Part shown: positions 1 through 6,678 of the stretch, piece after piece
Layout of the letters: each line of letters starts with the position of its first letter
Numbering within the stretch: position 1 is the first letter of the stretch
NCBI GenBank assembly: GCA_036479115.1
Contig: JAZGFD010000210.1
Span: 1 to 15,106 of the forward strand
Direction of reading: 5' to 3'
DNA from: UBA7328 sp036479115
GTDB lineage: Bacteria; Bacteroidota; Bacteroidia; Chitinophagales; Saprospiraceae
DNA: 15,106 bases
Made by a program: the position numbers and the translations under genes
Notes under the pieces: model-generated
Database searches by the model: none
Told to the model about the DNA's origin: nothing
Seen by the model: the letters and a program-made list of their open reading frames with translations, nothing else

Positions 1-110
1 AACAACAATTCTTATACTTTAAAGAATAACAAATCCCCCATTACCAAATTCAGTTGGAAGACTTCTAATTGGTTACAACATATTTTTCAATCATTTAGCT
101 TCTTGATGTA

Positions 111-941
111 ATGAATAAAATAGGAGAAGCCATAAGAGAATGTCAAGGGCTTTGGAAAGTAGTATTAGCTATCTACTTGTTTCAGTTTATTTTGGTTTCT
201 ACAGTAGGCCTACAGATGAAGCAAATATTGGATGCTTCAATTGGCAATTCGTTGAATATCAATGACTTACATAAAGGTTTTGATTATACCGTATTTAATG
301 ATTTTATAAATGTACATGGCGGTTCATTTTCAGTAATGTATGGTCAGATGAGATGGATGGTTTTGATTTACTTTATTTTTGCTTCTTTTATTAGTGGTGG
401 TACTATCTATTTGCTTTCACAAAAAAGAACAACTCTCACTGATTTTTTCAAAGGAGGACTTACTTTTTTTTGGAAATTTTTACTACTCGACATTGTTTTC
501 ACATTTGTAATATTGGCCATTCTGGGCATTGTGCTTTTTATTATAGGACAATTATTTAATATTGCACCTACCCAGTTTGATACAGAACTGGTATTTCTCA
601 GATGGACTCTATTAATAAGTATAATATCCATATTTTTAATCGTAACCCTGACCATTTGGAAAATTCATATCAAGTTCTCTTACATTGATTCACAAAGATC
701 ATTGTTCCATTCGGTAGGTTCTGGGTTGCAACAATTTTGGAAAAATAAGTGGACTGAAGTGGGAATTACCTTTCTATTTCTAGCACTATCTGTTCTTTTA
801 ACTGTAGCAAATTATGCCATTGGTGATCTTCCGTTGTTGCCCATGATTATTCTTATTCAAAGTATAATGGGGCTAAAAATATTTTGGAGAATGGTGTATT
901 ATTGGGTGATAGGTATGAATGGAGTTACAAGAAAGGCTTAA
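111..941 (+). CDS. Six-span membrane protein of unknown function
   Basis: I do not recognise the family. The 276-residue product has about six hydrophobic segments, near residues 15-35, 83-103, 119-147, 163-185, 214-235 and 241-267, with a polar loop at about 38-80 and a positively charged C-terminus (GVTRKA), so it is an inner-membrane protein. There is no signal peptidase site, catalytic motif or ligand-binding signature that I can name. The ATG is the first in frame, and no TAnnTTTG promoter box is visible in the 110 bases before it. It converges on the glycosyltransferase gene with only 10 bases between the two stop codons and no hairpin there, so the transcripts probably overlap. That it is a real gene is well supported by length and composition; its function is open. 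Confidence 0.8.
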   Translation: MNKIGEAIRECQGLWKVVLAIYLFQFILVSTVGLQMKQILDASIGNSLNINDLHKGFDYTVFNDFINVHGGSFSVMYGQMRWMVLIYFIFASFISGGTIYLLSQKRTTLTDFFKGGLTFFWKFLLLDIVFTFVILAILGIVLFIIGQLFNIAPTQFDTELVFLRWTLLISIISIFLIVTLTIWKIHIKFSYIDSQRSLFHSVGSGLQQFWKNKWTEVGITFLFLALSVLLTVANYAIGDLPLLPMIILIQSIMGLKIFWRMVYYWVIGMNGVTRKA

Positions 942-951
942 AATTTCATAA

Positions 952-1884
952 TTATATCTCTTCAGCAATATTATAATTGTCTTTTTCTGAATTATTACGG
1001 GCTACCAATTCAGCTAAAAAACCAGTTACAAACAACTGAGTACCAATTATTAAAAGTAAAATACCTAAAAAGAACAAGGGTCTTTCGTCTATAGAAGAGG
1101 CTTTCCAAATTAATTTGGATAAAGACAAATATACCAATACGCTAAAACCGATAAAGCTAAATCCAAGCCCCCATGTACCAAAAAAATGCATTGGCTGTTT
1201 GGCAAATTTACCAACAAAAAACAAAGACAACAAATCAAGGAATCCACTAATCAGCCGCTTGGTACCAAATTTGGATTGGCCATGTTCTCTTGCTCTGTGC
1301 GCCACTATCTTTTCTCCTATTTTGGCATAACCTGCCCATTTAGCTAGAACAGGCATCCATCTGTGCATATCACCATAAACGTGAATGCTTTTTACTACTT
1401 CTTTTTTATAAACCTTGAGGCCACAGTTAAAATCATGAAGAGGAATACCACTTACTTTTCGTGCTACAGCATTAAAAAGTTTACTCGGAACCGTTTTTGA
1501 TATAGGGTCTTGCCTTTTCTTTTTCCATCCCGATATAAGGTCAAAATCGTCTTCTGTAATCATCTTATATAATGCGGGGAGTTCATCAGGGCTGTCTTGA
1601 AGGTCAGCATCCATTGAAAAAACTACATCCCCTTCTACTCTATGAAACCCTTCGCTCAGAGCAGCAGACTTGCCGTAATTTCTTCTGAATTTTATGCCTT
1701 TTATATTCCCATGTTTCTCTTTCAGGCCACAAATAACCTTCCATGAGCCATCTGTGCTCCCATCATCAATAAAAATTATCTCATATGAATAACCATTTTT
1801 ATCCATTACAGAATCTATCCACCGATATAACTCTGGTAAAGATTTACTTTCGTTGAGAAGAGGAATGACAATCGATATATCCAT
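952..1884 (-). CDS. Family 2 glycosyltransferase, polyprenyl-phosphate sugar transferase type (DPMS/GtrB/ArnC-like)
   Basis: Probably transfers a sugar from a nucleotide donor to a polyprenyl phosphate carrier at the cytoplasmic face of the inner membrane. The 310 residues start with a GT-A fold: ISIVIPLLNES (3-13), IDDGSTDGSW (39-48), and the metal-binding D-A-D at 92-94 within the segment that continues LQDSPDE. The acceptor-side motif R-x-x-x-HGQSKFG is at 198-207. Two C-terminal membrane helices follow, at about 234-258 and 270-292, the usual architecture of the GtrB/DPMS branch. Length and order match the family. The ATG at 1884 is preceded by a perfect TACCTTTG -7 box. The sugar and the final acceptor cannot be read from the sequence, and there are no cell-envelope genes beside it to help. 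Confidence 0.9.
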   Translation of the reverse strand: MDISIVIPLLNESKSLPELYRWIDSVMDKNGYSYEIIFIDDGSTDGSWKVICGLKEKHGNIKGIKFRRNYGKSAALSEGFHRVEGDVVFSMDADLQDSPDELPALYKMITEDDFDLISGWKKKRQDPISKTVPSKLFNAVARKVSGIPLHDFNCGLKVYKKEVVKSIHVYGDMHRWMPVLAKWAGYAKIGEKIVAHRAREHGQSKFGTKRLISGFLDLLSLFFVGKFAKQPMHFFGTWGLGFSFIGFSVLVYLSLSKLIWKASSIDERPLFFLGILLLIIGTQLFVTGFLAELVARNNSEKDNYNIAEEI

Positions 1885-1918
1885 ATATTAAATACCTGAG
1901 ACAGGTTAATGCCTGATA

Positions 1919-1926
1919 CAAAGGTA
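1919..1926 (-). promoter_or_regulatory. Bacteroidota -7 promoter box TACCTTTG for the glycosyltransferase gene
   Basis: Read on the minus strand this is an exact match to TAnnTTTG, 34 bases upstream of the ATG. Transcription would start near 1912. No clear TTG -33 element is seen at the expected distance, so the call rests on the -7 box alone. Confidence 0.5.
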
Positions 1927-1951
1927 TTTATATATTAATAAAAGAGTTAAA

Positions 1952-2476
1952 CTAATAGCTCTTTTTTATTATTGCACTAACAATTAGACTGATAATAAGG
2001 CCGATAATACATCCACCCATCCATCCTACTATGGCCTGGCCAAAAGTTTGATGTTCTATTTCTTCCGCAGCTGCTTCTAGTTGATCATTCATTTGGTCTT
2101 GCATTTCCTCACTCAACCCAAACATTTCAGACATCCATTGGCCCGCTTCAGCTACCACTTCTTTTTGCACATCAATAAGAGTAGGGTCAAAGAAATTAAC
2201 TTGAAAATATTGATGCAAAAGCGAAATTAATGATCCTATAGCCCATACTAGAAAGGTTATCTTCACTCCTTCGCCAAAACTTAAAAACCCATCCTGCATT
2301 TCTCTTATCTCTCGTCCTGCCATTACCATACAAGCTATTGGGACAGCAAAAGTTAAAATAGTTGTTAACGTTCCAGTAAATATCATTTTAGGTGCAACAA
2401 ACTGAAATATGGTATTGAGAATTACGAAAAAAAACCCATAAATAAGACCCCATTTTAGTGCAGGATGATTTAACAT
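1952..2476 (-). CDS. DUF4199 family membrane protein
   Basis: Small membrane protein of the DUF4199 family, common in Bacteroidota and of unknown function. Four hydrophobic segments are visible: WGLIYGFFFVILNTIFQF near the N-terminus, a second through TTILTFAVPIACMVMAG followed by REIRE, a third around ITFLVWAIGSLISLL, and a C-terminal GWMGGCIIGLIISLIVSAI ending in KKSY. Between the third and fourth lies an acidic, Met- and Glu-rich soluble stretch (EEMQDQMNDQLEAAAEEI). I chose the ATG at 2476 (174 residues) over an in-frame TTG at 2503, because that TTG is the end of a perfect TACATTTG promoter box, which leaves an untranslated leader of about 18 bases. Neighbours are the glycosyltransferase downstream and the CDGSH gene upstream, all leftward; each may have its own promoter. 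Confidence 0.85.
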   Translation of the reverse strand: MLNHPALKWGLIYGFFFVILNTIFQFVAPKMIFTGTLTTILTFAVPIACMVMAGREIREMQDGFLSFGEGVKITFLVWAIGSLISLLHQYFQVNFFDPTLIDVQKEVVAEAGQWMSEMFGLSEEMQDQMNDQLEAAAEEIEHQTFGQAIVGWMGGCIIGLIISLIVSAIIKKSY

Positions 2477-2500
2477 ATCGCTTACAGTTTTAGTGAAGTA

Positions 2501-2508
2501 CAAATGTA
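2501..2508 (-). promoter_or_regulatory. -7 promoter box TACATTTG for the DUF4199 gene
   Basis: Exact TAnnTTTG match on the minus strand, 24 bases before the chosen ATG. Its last three bases form the upstream TTG that a gene caller could take as a start codon; the box argues against that choice. Confidence 0.5.
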
Positions 2509-2572
2509 GGAAACAGATGTACTTTAATGAGTATTAATATCTCAAATTATTAATTAGAATGACATAAAACTG

Positions 2573-2815
2573 TTAAAGCGACTTGTGAGAGCCATCACAA
2601 TACCCTGGATTGTTCGTCTTTTTACATGTGCACAGGTATACAGTTTTTGATTCTTCAGCAGTCATTCTCAATGGTGTAAAGTCAGTACCTTCTTTGTGTT
2701 TTCCATCACAAAAGGGCTGATTTGACGATAACCCACATGTACACCATGAGTACGATTTCCCTGCCTCTATTTCTACAGCTATTGGAGCTGTTCCTGCTAT
2801 TTTTGGTTTATCCAT
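2573..2815 (-). CDS. Double CDGSH-type iron-sulfur protein
   Basis: A small cytoplasmic protein of 80 residues with two CDGSH zinc-finger-like motifs, each expected to bind a 2Fe-2S cluster with three Cys and one His. The first uses C25, C27, C36 and H40 (CTCGLSSNQPFCDGKH); the second uses C62, C64, C73 and H77 (CTCKKTNNPGYCDGSH). All eight ligands are present and the spacing is the family's C-x-C-x8-C-x3-H. Such tandem proteins are assigned to redox or iron-sulfur handling; no partner is evident here. The ATG at 2815 is the first in frame. The 33 bases between the start codon and the 53-copy octamer array hold only a near-match promoter box (TATTTTG), so the array must lie within or against the promoter of this gene. 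Confidence 0.92.
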   Translation of the reverse strand: MDKPKIAGTAPIAVEIEAGKSYSWCTCGLSSNQPFCDGKHKEGTDFTPLRMTAEESKTVYLCTCKKTNNPGYCDGSHKSL

Positions 2816-2848
2816 TATATTTTATTTGTTGGGCAAAATACGAATATT

Positions 2849-3272
2849 TTAGTCACTTAGTCACTTAGTCACTTAGTCACTTAGTCACTTAGTTGTTTAG
2901 TCACTTAGTCGTTTAGTTGTTTAGTCATTTAGTCATTTAGTCATTTAGTCGTTTAGTCACTTAGTCACTTAGTCGTTTAGTTGTTTAGTCGTTTAGTCAC
3001 TTAGTCACTTAGTCGTTTAGTTGTTTAGTCATTTAGTCGTTTAGTCACTTAGTCGTTTAGTTGTTTAGTCACTTAGTCGTTTAGTTGTTTAGTCACTTAG
3101 TCACTTAGTCACTTAGTCATTTAGTTGTTTAGTCACTTAGTCATTTAGTTGTTTAGTCACTTAGTCGTTTAGTCACTTAGTCGTTTAGTTGTTTAGTTGT
3201 TTAGTCACTTAGTCGTTTAGTTGTTTAGTTGTTTAGTCACTTAGTCGTTTAGTCGTTTAGTCACTTAGTCAC
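2849..3272. repeat. 53-copy octamer tandem array, TTAGT plus one of four tails
   Basis: Exactly 424 bases, 53 perfectly phased 8-bp units without an indel. Every unit begins TTAGT; the last three bases are CAC (22 units), CGT (13), TGT (12) or CAT (6). Coding CAC=0, CAT=1, CGT=2, TGT=3, the order is 0000030231 1120023200 2312023023 0001301302 0233023302 200. Block duplications are visible: units 13-17 repeat as 18-22 (40 bp), 41-44 repeat as 45-48 (32 bp), 33-35 repeat as 36-38 (24 bp), and the triplet 0-2-3 occurs seven times. Stops occur in every frame of the plus strand (TAG) and of the minus strand (TAA), so it is non-coding. It ends 33 bases upstream of the CDGSH start codon. Confidence 0.98.
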
Positions 3273-3300
3273 TAAAAATTAATTTGGATAGACTAATACA

Positions 3301-3353
3301 GTCACTACAGGTGGTGTGATTTTTTAGCCAAAATTAATACTACCTGTAGTTAC
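3301..3353 (-). mobile_element. MITE copy A (GTAACTACTC family, short form)
   Basis: 53 bp with ends GTCACTACAGGTGGT and the complement of GTAACTACAGGTAGT (13 of 15 match). Flanks CTAATACA and ATAATATA agree at 6 of 8 positions, as expected for an old 8-bp target duplication. Reverse orientation relative to copies D, E and I. It lies 29 bp beyond the octamer array. Confidence 0.7.
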
Positions 3354-3408
3354 ATAATATAAGCAGTTTTTATATGAAGAATAGTTGAGGTAGGTAAAGG
3401 GAGGAAGC

Positions 3409-3446
3409 AAAAAAAAATTGGCCTTATCCGGGAGGACAAGACCAAT
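3409..3446 (-). terminator. Intrinsic terminator, 13-bp stem plus T9
   Basis: On the minus strand the arms 3446-3434 and 3429-3417 pair along 13 positions around a 4-base loop (TCCC), and nine T follow. Two pairs are G-U wobbles on this strand but would be C-A mismatches on the plus strand, which fixes the direction of transcription as leftward. Confidence 0.75.
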
Positions 3447-3491
3447 GAATCAAATAACCCAAACCTTATTCTTAAAACTTGTCATAAGTTC
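3409..3491 (-). ncRNA. Candidate small RNA (or very short mRNA) with own promoter and terminator
   Basis: Read on the minus strand, a perfect TATATTTG -7 box (3505-3498) is followed by about 80 bases and then by a strong intrinsic terminator. A start near 3491 is inferred from the box. The transcript would contain an 11-codon ORF beginning six bases later (3485-3450, MTSFKNKVWVI, stop TGA) that ends four bases before the terminator stem. This could be a leader peptide, a near-leaderless micro-gene or chance. Nothing downstream for 590 bases could be attenuated, so a free-standing RNA is the simplest reading. I do not recognise the RNA family. Confidence 0.45.
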
Positions 3492-3497
3492 TTAATG

Positions 3498-3505
3498 CAA
3501 ATATA
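3498..3505 (-). promoter_or_regulatory. -7 promoter box TATATTTG of the candidate small RNA
   Basis: Exact TAnnTTTG on the minus strand, about 52 bases before the terminator stem. The region 19-22 bases further upstream is T-rich but has no clear TTG. Confidence 0.45.
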
Positions 3506-3584
3506 TGTAAATATGTATTAAAAATTTTCTAAAAATTTCTCAAACAAAAAAAGAATGTAATAATGTTCATGTATTTATATAAAT

Positions 3585-3742
3585 GTAACTACTCCTTAGT
3601 GCTTTTTGAATATAAATGGCCTACTCTTTTTCAAATCAAAGCTCATTTGAGTTGTAATAACAGCGCTATTGCTACTCAAATAGCTGCAGGGTAGTGAGAA
3701 AAGAGTCGAAATTAACAAAAATTGACTGTGACGGAATAGTAC
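3585..3742 (-). mobile_element. MITE copy B (GTAACTACTC family, hairpin form)
   Basis: 158 bp, alignable end to end with copy G and with the reverse complement of copy F. The left end is GTAACTACTCCTTAGTGC; the right end is decayed (GGAATAGTAC). The centre folds into an imperfect hairpin (3645-3681) whose T3652-A3674 pair replaces the C-G pair of copy F. The left flank ATATAAAT has no partner directly at the right end, but reappears as ATATAACT (7 of 8) just beyond the next inverted-repeat element, suggesting a nested insertion. Confidence 0.7.
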
Positions 3743-3745
3743 ACT

Positions 3746-3909
3746 AGTGCTCTGTCAAGCTATAATTGACGAGTGATTTGGAATCTTTTAAGCCTGCACA
3801 TCGTTGAAAAATCACTCATTTAGCTCGCTAAAGTCATAAGTTCTCCGCCTTGTTCAGCTTCAAAAAATTCATCAAACCCAACCCGTCATTTAACACTTGA
3901 CTGAGCACT
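3746..3909. mobile_element. Third inverted-repeat element (AGTGCTCWGTCAAG ends), MITE-like
   Basis: 164 bp bounded by AGTGCTCTGTCAAG and the complement of AGTGCTCAGTCAAG; 22 of the outer 28 bases match between ends. Inside are a second inverted repeat GAGTGATTT (3771-3779) with AAATCACTC (3809-3817) and a short hairpin TTTAGC-TC-GCTAAA (3819-3832). It carries no coding capacity, so it is non-autonomous or a relic. No other copy is in the window. No clear target duplication of its own is seen; it abuts the right end of copy B. Confidence 0.6.
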
Positions 3910-3978
3910 ATATAACTTTAGAAATGAGTCGATTTGGATTGTTATTACCTCTAATAATTAGAGTAGTCACTATAGCTT

Positions 3979-4341
3979 TTAAAAAAAGGAAATAAATATA
4001 ATACCTATTAAAGCAGGAATACCTTGAATATAGAATATCCTTTTACTTACTGAAATGCCTCCATAAATTCCTGCTACAAGCACACACCCTAAAAAGAAAA
4101 GGGCAATATTATCACTCCATTGAAGATCAGAAATGAGCAATGACCATATTAGACCTGCCGCTAAGAATCCGTTGTACAATCCTTGATTTGCAGCCATGGC
4201 TTTTGTAGGCTCAAACAAATCATCAGGCAACATTTTAAATACCTTTTTTCCTTTTGTAGTCCATACAAACATTTCTAACCATAAGAAATAGAGGTGGAGT
4301 AAGATTACAATAATTATAACTGCCTTGATGAGGATTTCCAT
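3979..4341 (-). CDS. DUF1304 family membrane protein
   Basis: A 120-residue inner-membrane protein that matches DUF1304 in length and in its signature MAANQGLYNGFLAAGL near the middle. Four hydrophobic segments are visible: ILIKAVIIIVILLHLYFLWL at the N-terminus, the segment after NQGLYNG, IALFFLGCVLVAGIYGG, and a C-terminal IPALIGIIFISFF. The function of the family is unknown. It lies 48 bases downstream of the cytochrome peroxidase gene in the same direction and may share its transcript. A near-consensus TAAGTTTA box on the minus strand in the gap (7 of 8) could instead give it a promoter of its own. Confidence 0.88.
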   Translation of the reverse strand: MEILIKAVIIIVILLHLYFLWLEMFVWTTKGKKVFKMLPDDLFEPTKAMAANQGLYNGFLAAGLIWSLLISDLQWSDNIALFFLGCVLVAGIYGGISVSKRIFYIQGIPALIGIIFISFF

Positions 4342-4389
4342 AGTGATAATAAGATTGATATTCGCTAAACTTACAGAATATATATTTAA

Positions 4390-5715
4390 TCAATTCTTAC
4401 AACCCATGTCTTCCTTGGATTTAGAATCATTATTTGGAAAACAATAACCTGATAGCACACTGTTCGGCATGTAGCGCTCCATATCATAATCATACAAAGC
4501 GTAGGTTAAAAAATCAATAAGGTCATTTCTTTCTTTCTTAGTCAAGTCTAATCTAGTGAGGGGCATTAGTTCATCGGGTACATTTGTATTTTGCGATTTT
4601 GCGTTAATTTTAAAGTCCACTACTTCTTCGATCTCATTCTTGCTGCTACCATGAAAGAAAGTAGCATAATCTTTAAGGTTATACAGCTGTGGCACTTTAA
4701 ACTTGTAATTATCAGAATCGTCTTTTGTAAACGAAGCTCTCCCTAATAGTCTCGGATCATCAGCGGATGTATTAAGCCCTCCTATCTCGTGCATATCTGG
4801 TGTGCCAAGAGCATAAAATTTAGTAGAGCCAAGAGCAGGACTGTTGTGACATTTATAACATTCTGCTTTTCCAAAGAACACCAAACCTCCTAATTTTTGA
4901 TTGATGGTCATGGCGTTATTGTCCCCTTTTAAAAAATCTTGAAAAGGGGATTGATTAGTAAGAATAGTACGCAAATATGCGCTTAGTGCAAAACTTGCAG
5001 TAACTGGTGAATACCTCTCTTCTTTGTTTATTTCTGGAAAGGCCTCATCAAACATATCGGCATAGCCAAAATCATACAATACTTTATCATTGATAGCCAT
5101 GCGATGCAAGTGTAACCCCTCTATATTTTGTGCTTCAAGACCTACATAGCCAGTATTATTGATTTCGGCAAGCCCTGTCCAATTGGCTTCTGTATCTACA
5201 TTTTGGTCGTTGGCTCCAAAAGTGCCACTCCATAACGTGTTGGTCATAAAAGTCACATTCATTACCGTGAGTGGCCGGTTGCCTTGTGCGTCTATTTCAG
5301 ATTCTTGATAACTTGGCATTAATGTTCTAAAACTTCCATTATCACCAAAACCTTGACCGCCATCAGCGATGCCTTGCATTCTACCTGGTAAAAACCCTTT
5401 ATTAGGCACATGGCAGCTCGAACAAGAATAGGTTTCATACGATTCTGGTCTTAGAGAATTTTGAGCTAAGCCAGTTTCAAAAAATAATTGTTGCCCCAAT
5501 TCCACTTTCTCACGAGTGATTGGATTATTGGAATCTTGATTAGGAAGCGCTTTATAATCTCTACTATCTGGCATGACATAGTGATCAATATTGCCAGTAA
5601 TAGACGACGCTACTATTGCCTTGCGTAGTTGTGATTCTAAGGAACTTTTAATATCATTTGCACATGACATGCACATGATAAATAAAACCACAACAAGGGT
5701 GAATTGTGTTTTCAT
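4390..5715 (-). CDS. Di-haem cytochrome c peroxidase / MauG-like lipoprotein
   Basis: A periplasmic or membrane-anchored di-haem enzyme of the CcpA/MauG superfamily, expected to reduce hydrogen peroxide with electrons from a small cytochrome or to oxidise a protein partner. Residue numbers here count from an in-frame ATG at 5754. The haem motifs are CSSCH (111-115) and CYKCH (299-303). The conserved fold elements include LGQQLFFETGL (86-96), the long insert after the first haem, and FKVPQLYNLKDYATFFHGS (352-370). The N-terminus MKTQFTLVVVLFIMCMSCAND is a lipoprotein-type signal with a probable lipid Cys at the SC pair. It only makes sense if translation starts at 5715 (or 5718); the 12-13 extra residues from 5754 would precede a complete signal peptide. 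A near-match promoter box, TATACTTTG with one extra spacer base, overlaps that extension. Which substrate it uses is unknown. Confidence 0.88.
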   Translation of the reverse strand: MKTQFTLVVVLFIMCMSCANDIKSSLESQLRKAIVASSITGNIDHYVMPDSRDYKALPNQDSNNPITREKVELGQQLFFETGLAQNSLRPESYETYSCSSCHVPNKGFLPGRMQGIADGGQGFGDNGSFRTLMPSYQESEIDAQGNRPLTVMNVTFMTNTLWSGTFGANDQNVDTEANWTGLAEINNTGYVGLEAQNIEGLHLHRMAINDKVLYDFGYADMFDEAFPEINKEERYSPVTASFALSAYLRTILTNQSPFQDFLKGDNNAMTINQKLGGLVFFGKAECYKCHNSPALGSTKFYALGTPDMHEIGGLNTSADDPRLLGRASFTKDDSDNYKFKVPQLYNLKDYATFFHGSSKNEIEEVVDFKINAKSQNTNVPDELMPLTRLDLTKKERNDLIDFLTYALYDYDMERYMPNSVLSGYCFPNNDSKSKEDMGCKN

Positions 5716-5754
5716 CATATTAGGATGCTCAAAGTATAATACGAAGTAATTCAA

Positions 5755-5910
5755 TTTTGAATCCAGAGATATGATGAATGCATCTTATGTCAAATACTTT
5801 ATAAAACCTTCGTAAGGTTGGAGAGGTTGTTTTAAGAAATAGTCTGACACCGTTATGAAGAAATATCTATACTGCATTGTTGCATCTTAGCTTATCCAAA
5901 TGTATAAAGA
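5755..5910. other. Gene-free upstream region of the peroxidase gene
   Basis: About 150 bases without a credible ORF. It should hold the promoter of the leftward peroxidase gene, but no exact TAnnTTTG is present. A small perfect hairpin AACCTT-CGT-AAGGTT sits at 5805-5819. The right edge (AAGA, 5907-5910) is the first half of the 4-bp direct repeat around the next element. Confidence 0.4.
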
Positions 5911-6074
5911 TGAGCCCACTCCGGAAACACACAAAATCAAAAAAGTTTCTTTTGGCGATCTTTATATTTTTTTTTTAATGAGCTGATACTCAGGCATCAC
6001 CGAATCTCAATAAATGTAAATCTCATCCAAAACAACTCATTTTGTGAAAAATGTCTGTTTCTGGAGTGGACTCA
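5911..6074. mobile_element. Second inverted-repeat family, copy 1 (TGAGYCCACTCCRGAAAC ends)
   Basis: 164 bp with left end TGAGCCCACTCCGGAAAC and right end complementary to TGAGTCCACTCCAGAAAC (16 of 18). The tetramer AAGA directly abuts both ends (5907-5910 and 6075-6078), a probable 4-bp target duplication. No ORF of useful size is inside. The interior motif TGGCGAT ... GAGCTGATACTCAGG is shared with the neighbouring copy 2. Confidence 0.65.
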
Positions 6075-6078
6075 AAGA

Positions 6079-6227
6079 TGAGTCCACTTTGAAAACTGAC
6101 AAAATAAAAAAAATCACTTTGACAAGCTCTGCATAAATCTTTTGGCGATATTTTCATTTGTTCAATTAGCTGGTACTCAGGTATCATCGAGCTTTCATTT
6201 TTTTTATCGTCATCTGTGAGCCACTCA
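6079..6227. mobile_element. Second inverted-repeat family, copy 2, decayed
   Basis: Begins 4 bases after copy 1 with TGAGTCCACTTTGAAAAC and shares its interior (TTGGCGAT, AGCTGGTACTCAGG, ATCATCGA) with about 25 extra bases between. The right end (GTGAGCCACTCA) matches the left only loosely, so the boundary at 6227 is uncertain and no duplication flanks it. The junction with copy 1 forms a perfect hairpin, AGTGGACTCA-AAGA-TGAGTCCACT (6065-6088). Confidence 0.5.
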
Positions 6228-6303
6228 TTAAATCTACTCTACAGTCGAAGAGTTATGCACAAGACAGATTTTTTTATAATTAATAAAATATACCTGTGTA
6301 GTT

Positions 6304-6486
6304 GTAACAACTCAGGAGGAGTCAATTTTGGACAAAAAAAGTTCTTTTTATACCATAATTTCAACTATTTTTTTCGCCATAGCTCTATTATACCTTAAAA
6401 AATGAGCTTTAATTGGCAAGAAAATAACAATTTTTACCTCCCTGAATGGGAGACAGACCTCAAATGTGCCCACATGAGTAAGTTAT
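6304..6486 (+). mobile_element. MITE copy C (GTAACTACTC family, long form) with perfect 8-bp duplication
   Basis: 183 bp, left end GTAACAACTCAGGAGG, right end GAGTAAGTTAT, flanked on both sides by exactly GTGTAGTT (6296-6303 and 6487-6494). Interior alignable with copies J and F (shared ATGAGCTTTAATTGGCAAG-like block). Contains a small CTCCC-TGAAT-GGGAG hairpin near the right end. The short ORFs crossing it look like chance. Confidence 0.85.
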
Positions 6487-6597
6487 GTGTAGTTTAATCT
6501 TATAAAGTTCGTGGCTATTTCAAAAATATTTCTTAAAACTGATCATTTGTAAACTTTAAACCCTCTGTTTTACATTGTATATAAATACAACATAGCA

Positions 6598-6653
6598 TGA
6601 ACTACTCAGGGGGCATTAATTTTTACTCAAAAGCGCCCCAACTGAATAGTTAT
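6598..6653 (+). mobile_element. MITE copy D (short form) just upstream of the DUF4197 gene
   Basis: 56 bp, with AACTACTCAGGGGGC at the left and GAATAGTTAT at the right; the core CTCAAAAGCGCCCC is shared with copies E, I and J. Flanks ACATAGCA and ACTTAACA agree at 6 of 8. It ends 25 bases before the ATG at 6679, so it must lie in the promoter or leader of that gene. Confidence 0.75.
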
Positions 6654-6678
6654 ACTTAACAATAATCAAATACAAATT

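Noticed and set aside
2849..3272. Could the octamer array be a CRISPR array or a telomere-like end?
   Set aside because: Units are 8 bp with no spacers and no cas genes nearby, and both sides continue into ordinary sequence, so it is neither a CRISPR array nor a DNA end.
5805..5819. Hairpin AACCTT-CGT-AAGGTT as a terminator
   Set aside because: The stem is only six pairs and AT-rich, no gene ends next to it, and it lacks a long T tract.
6216..6398. 60-codon ORF on the plus strand
   Set aside because: It runs through the left half of MITE copy C and the end of the element before it; composition is Phe/Asn/Ile-rich as expected from AT-rich non-coding DNA.
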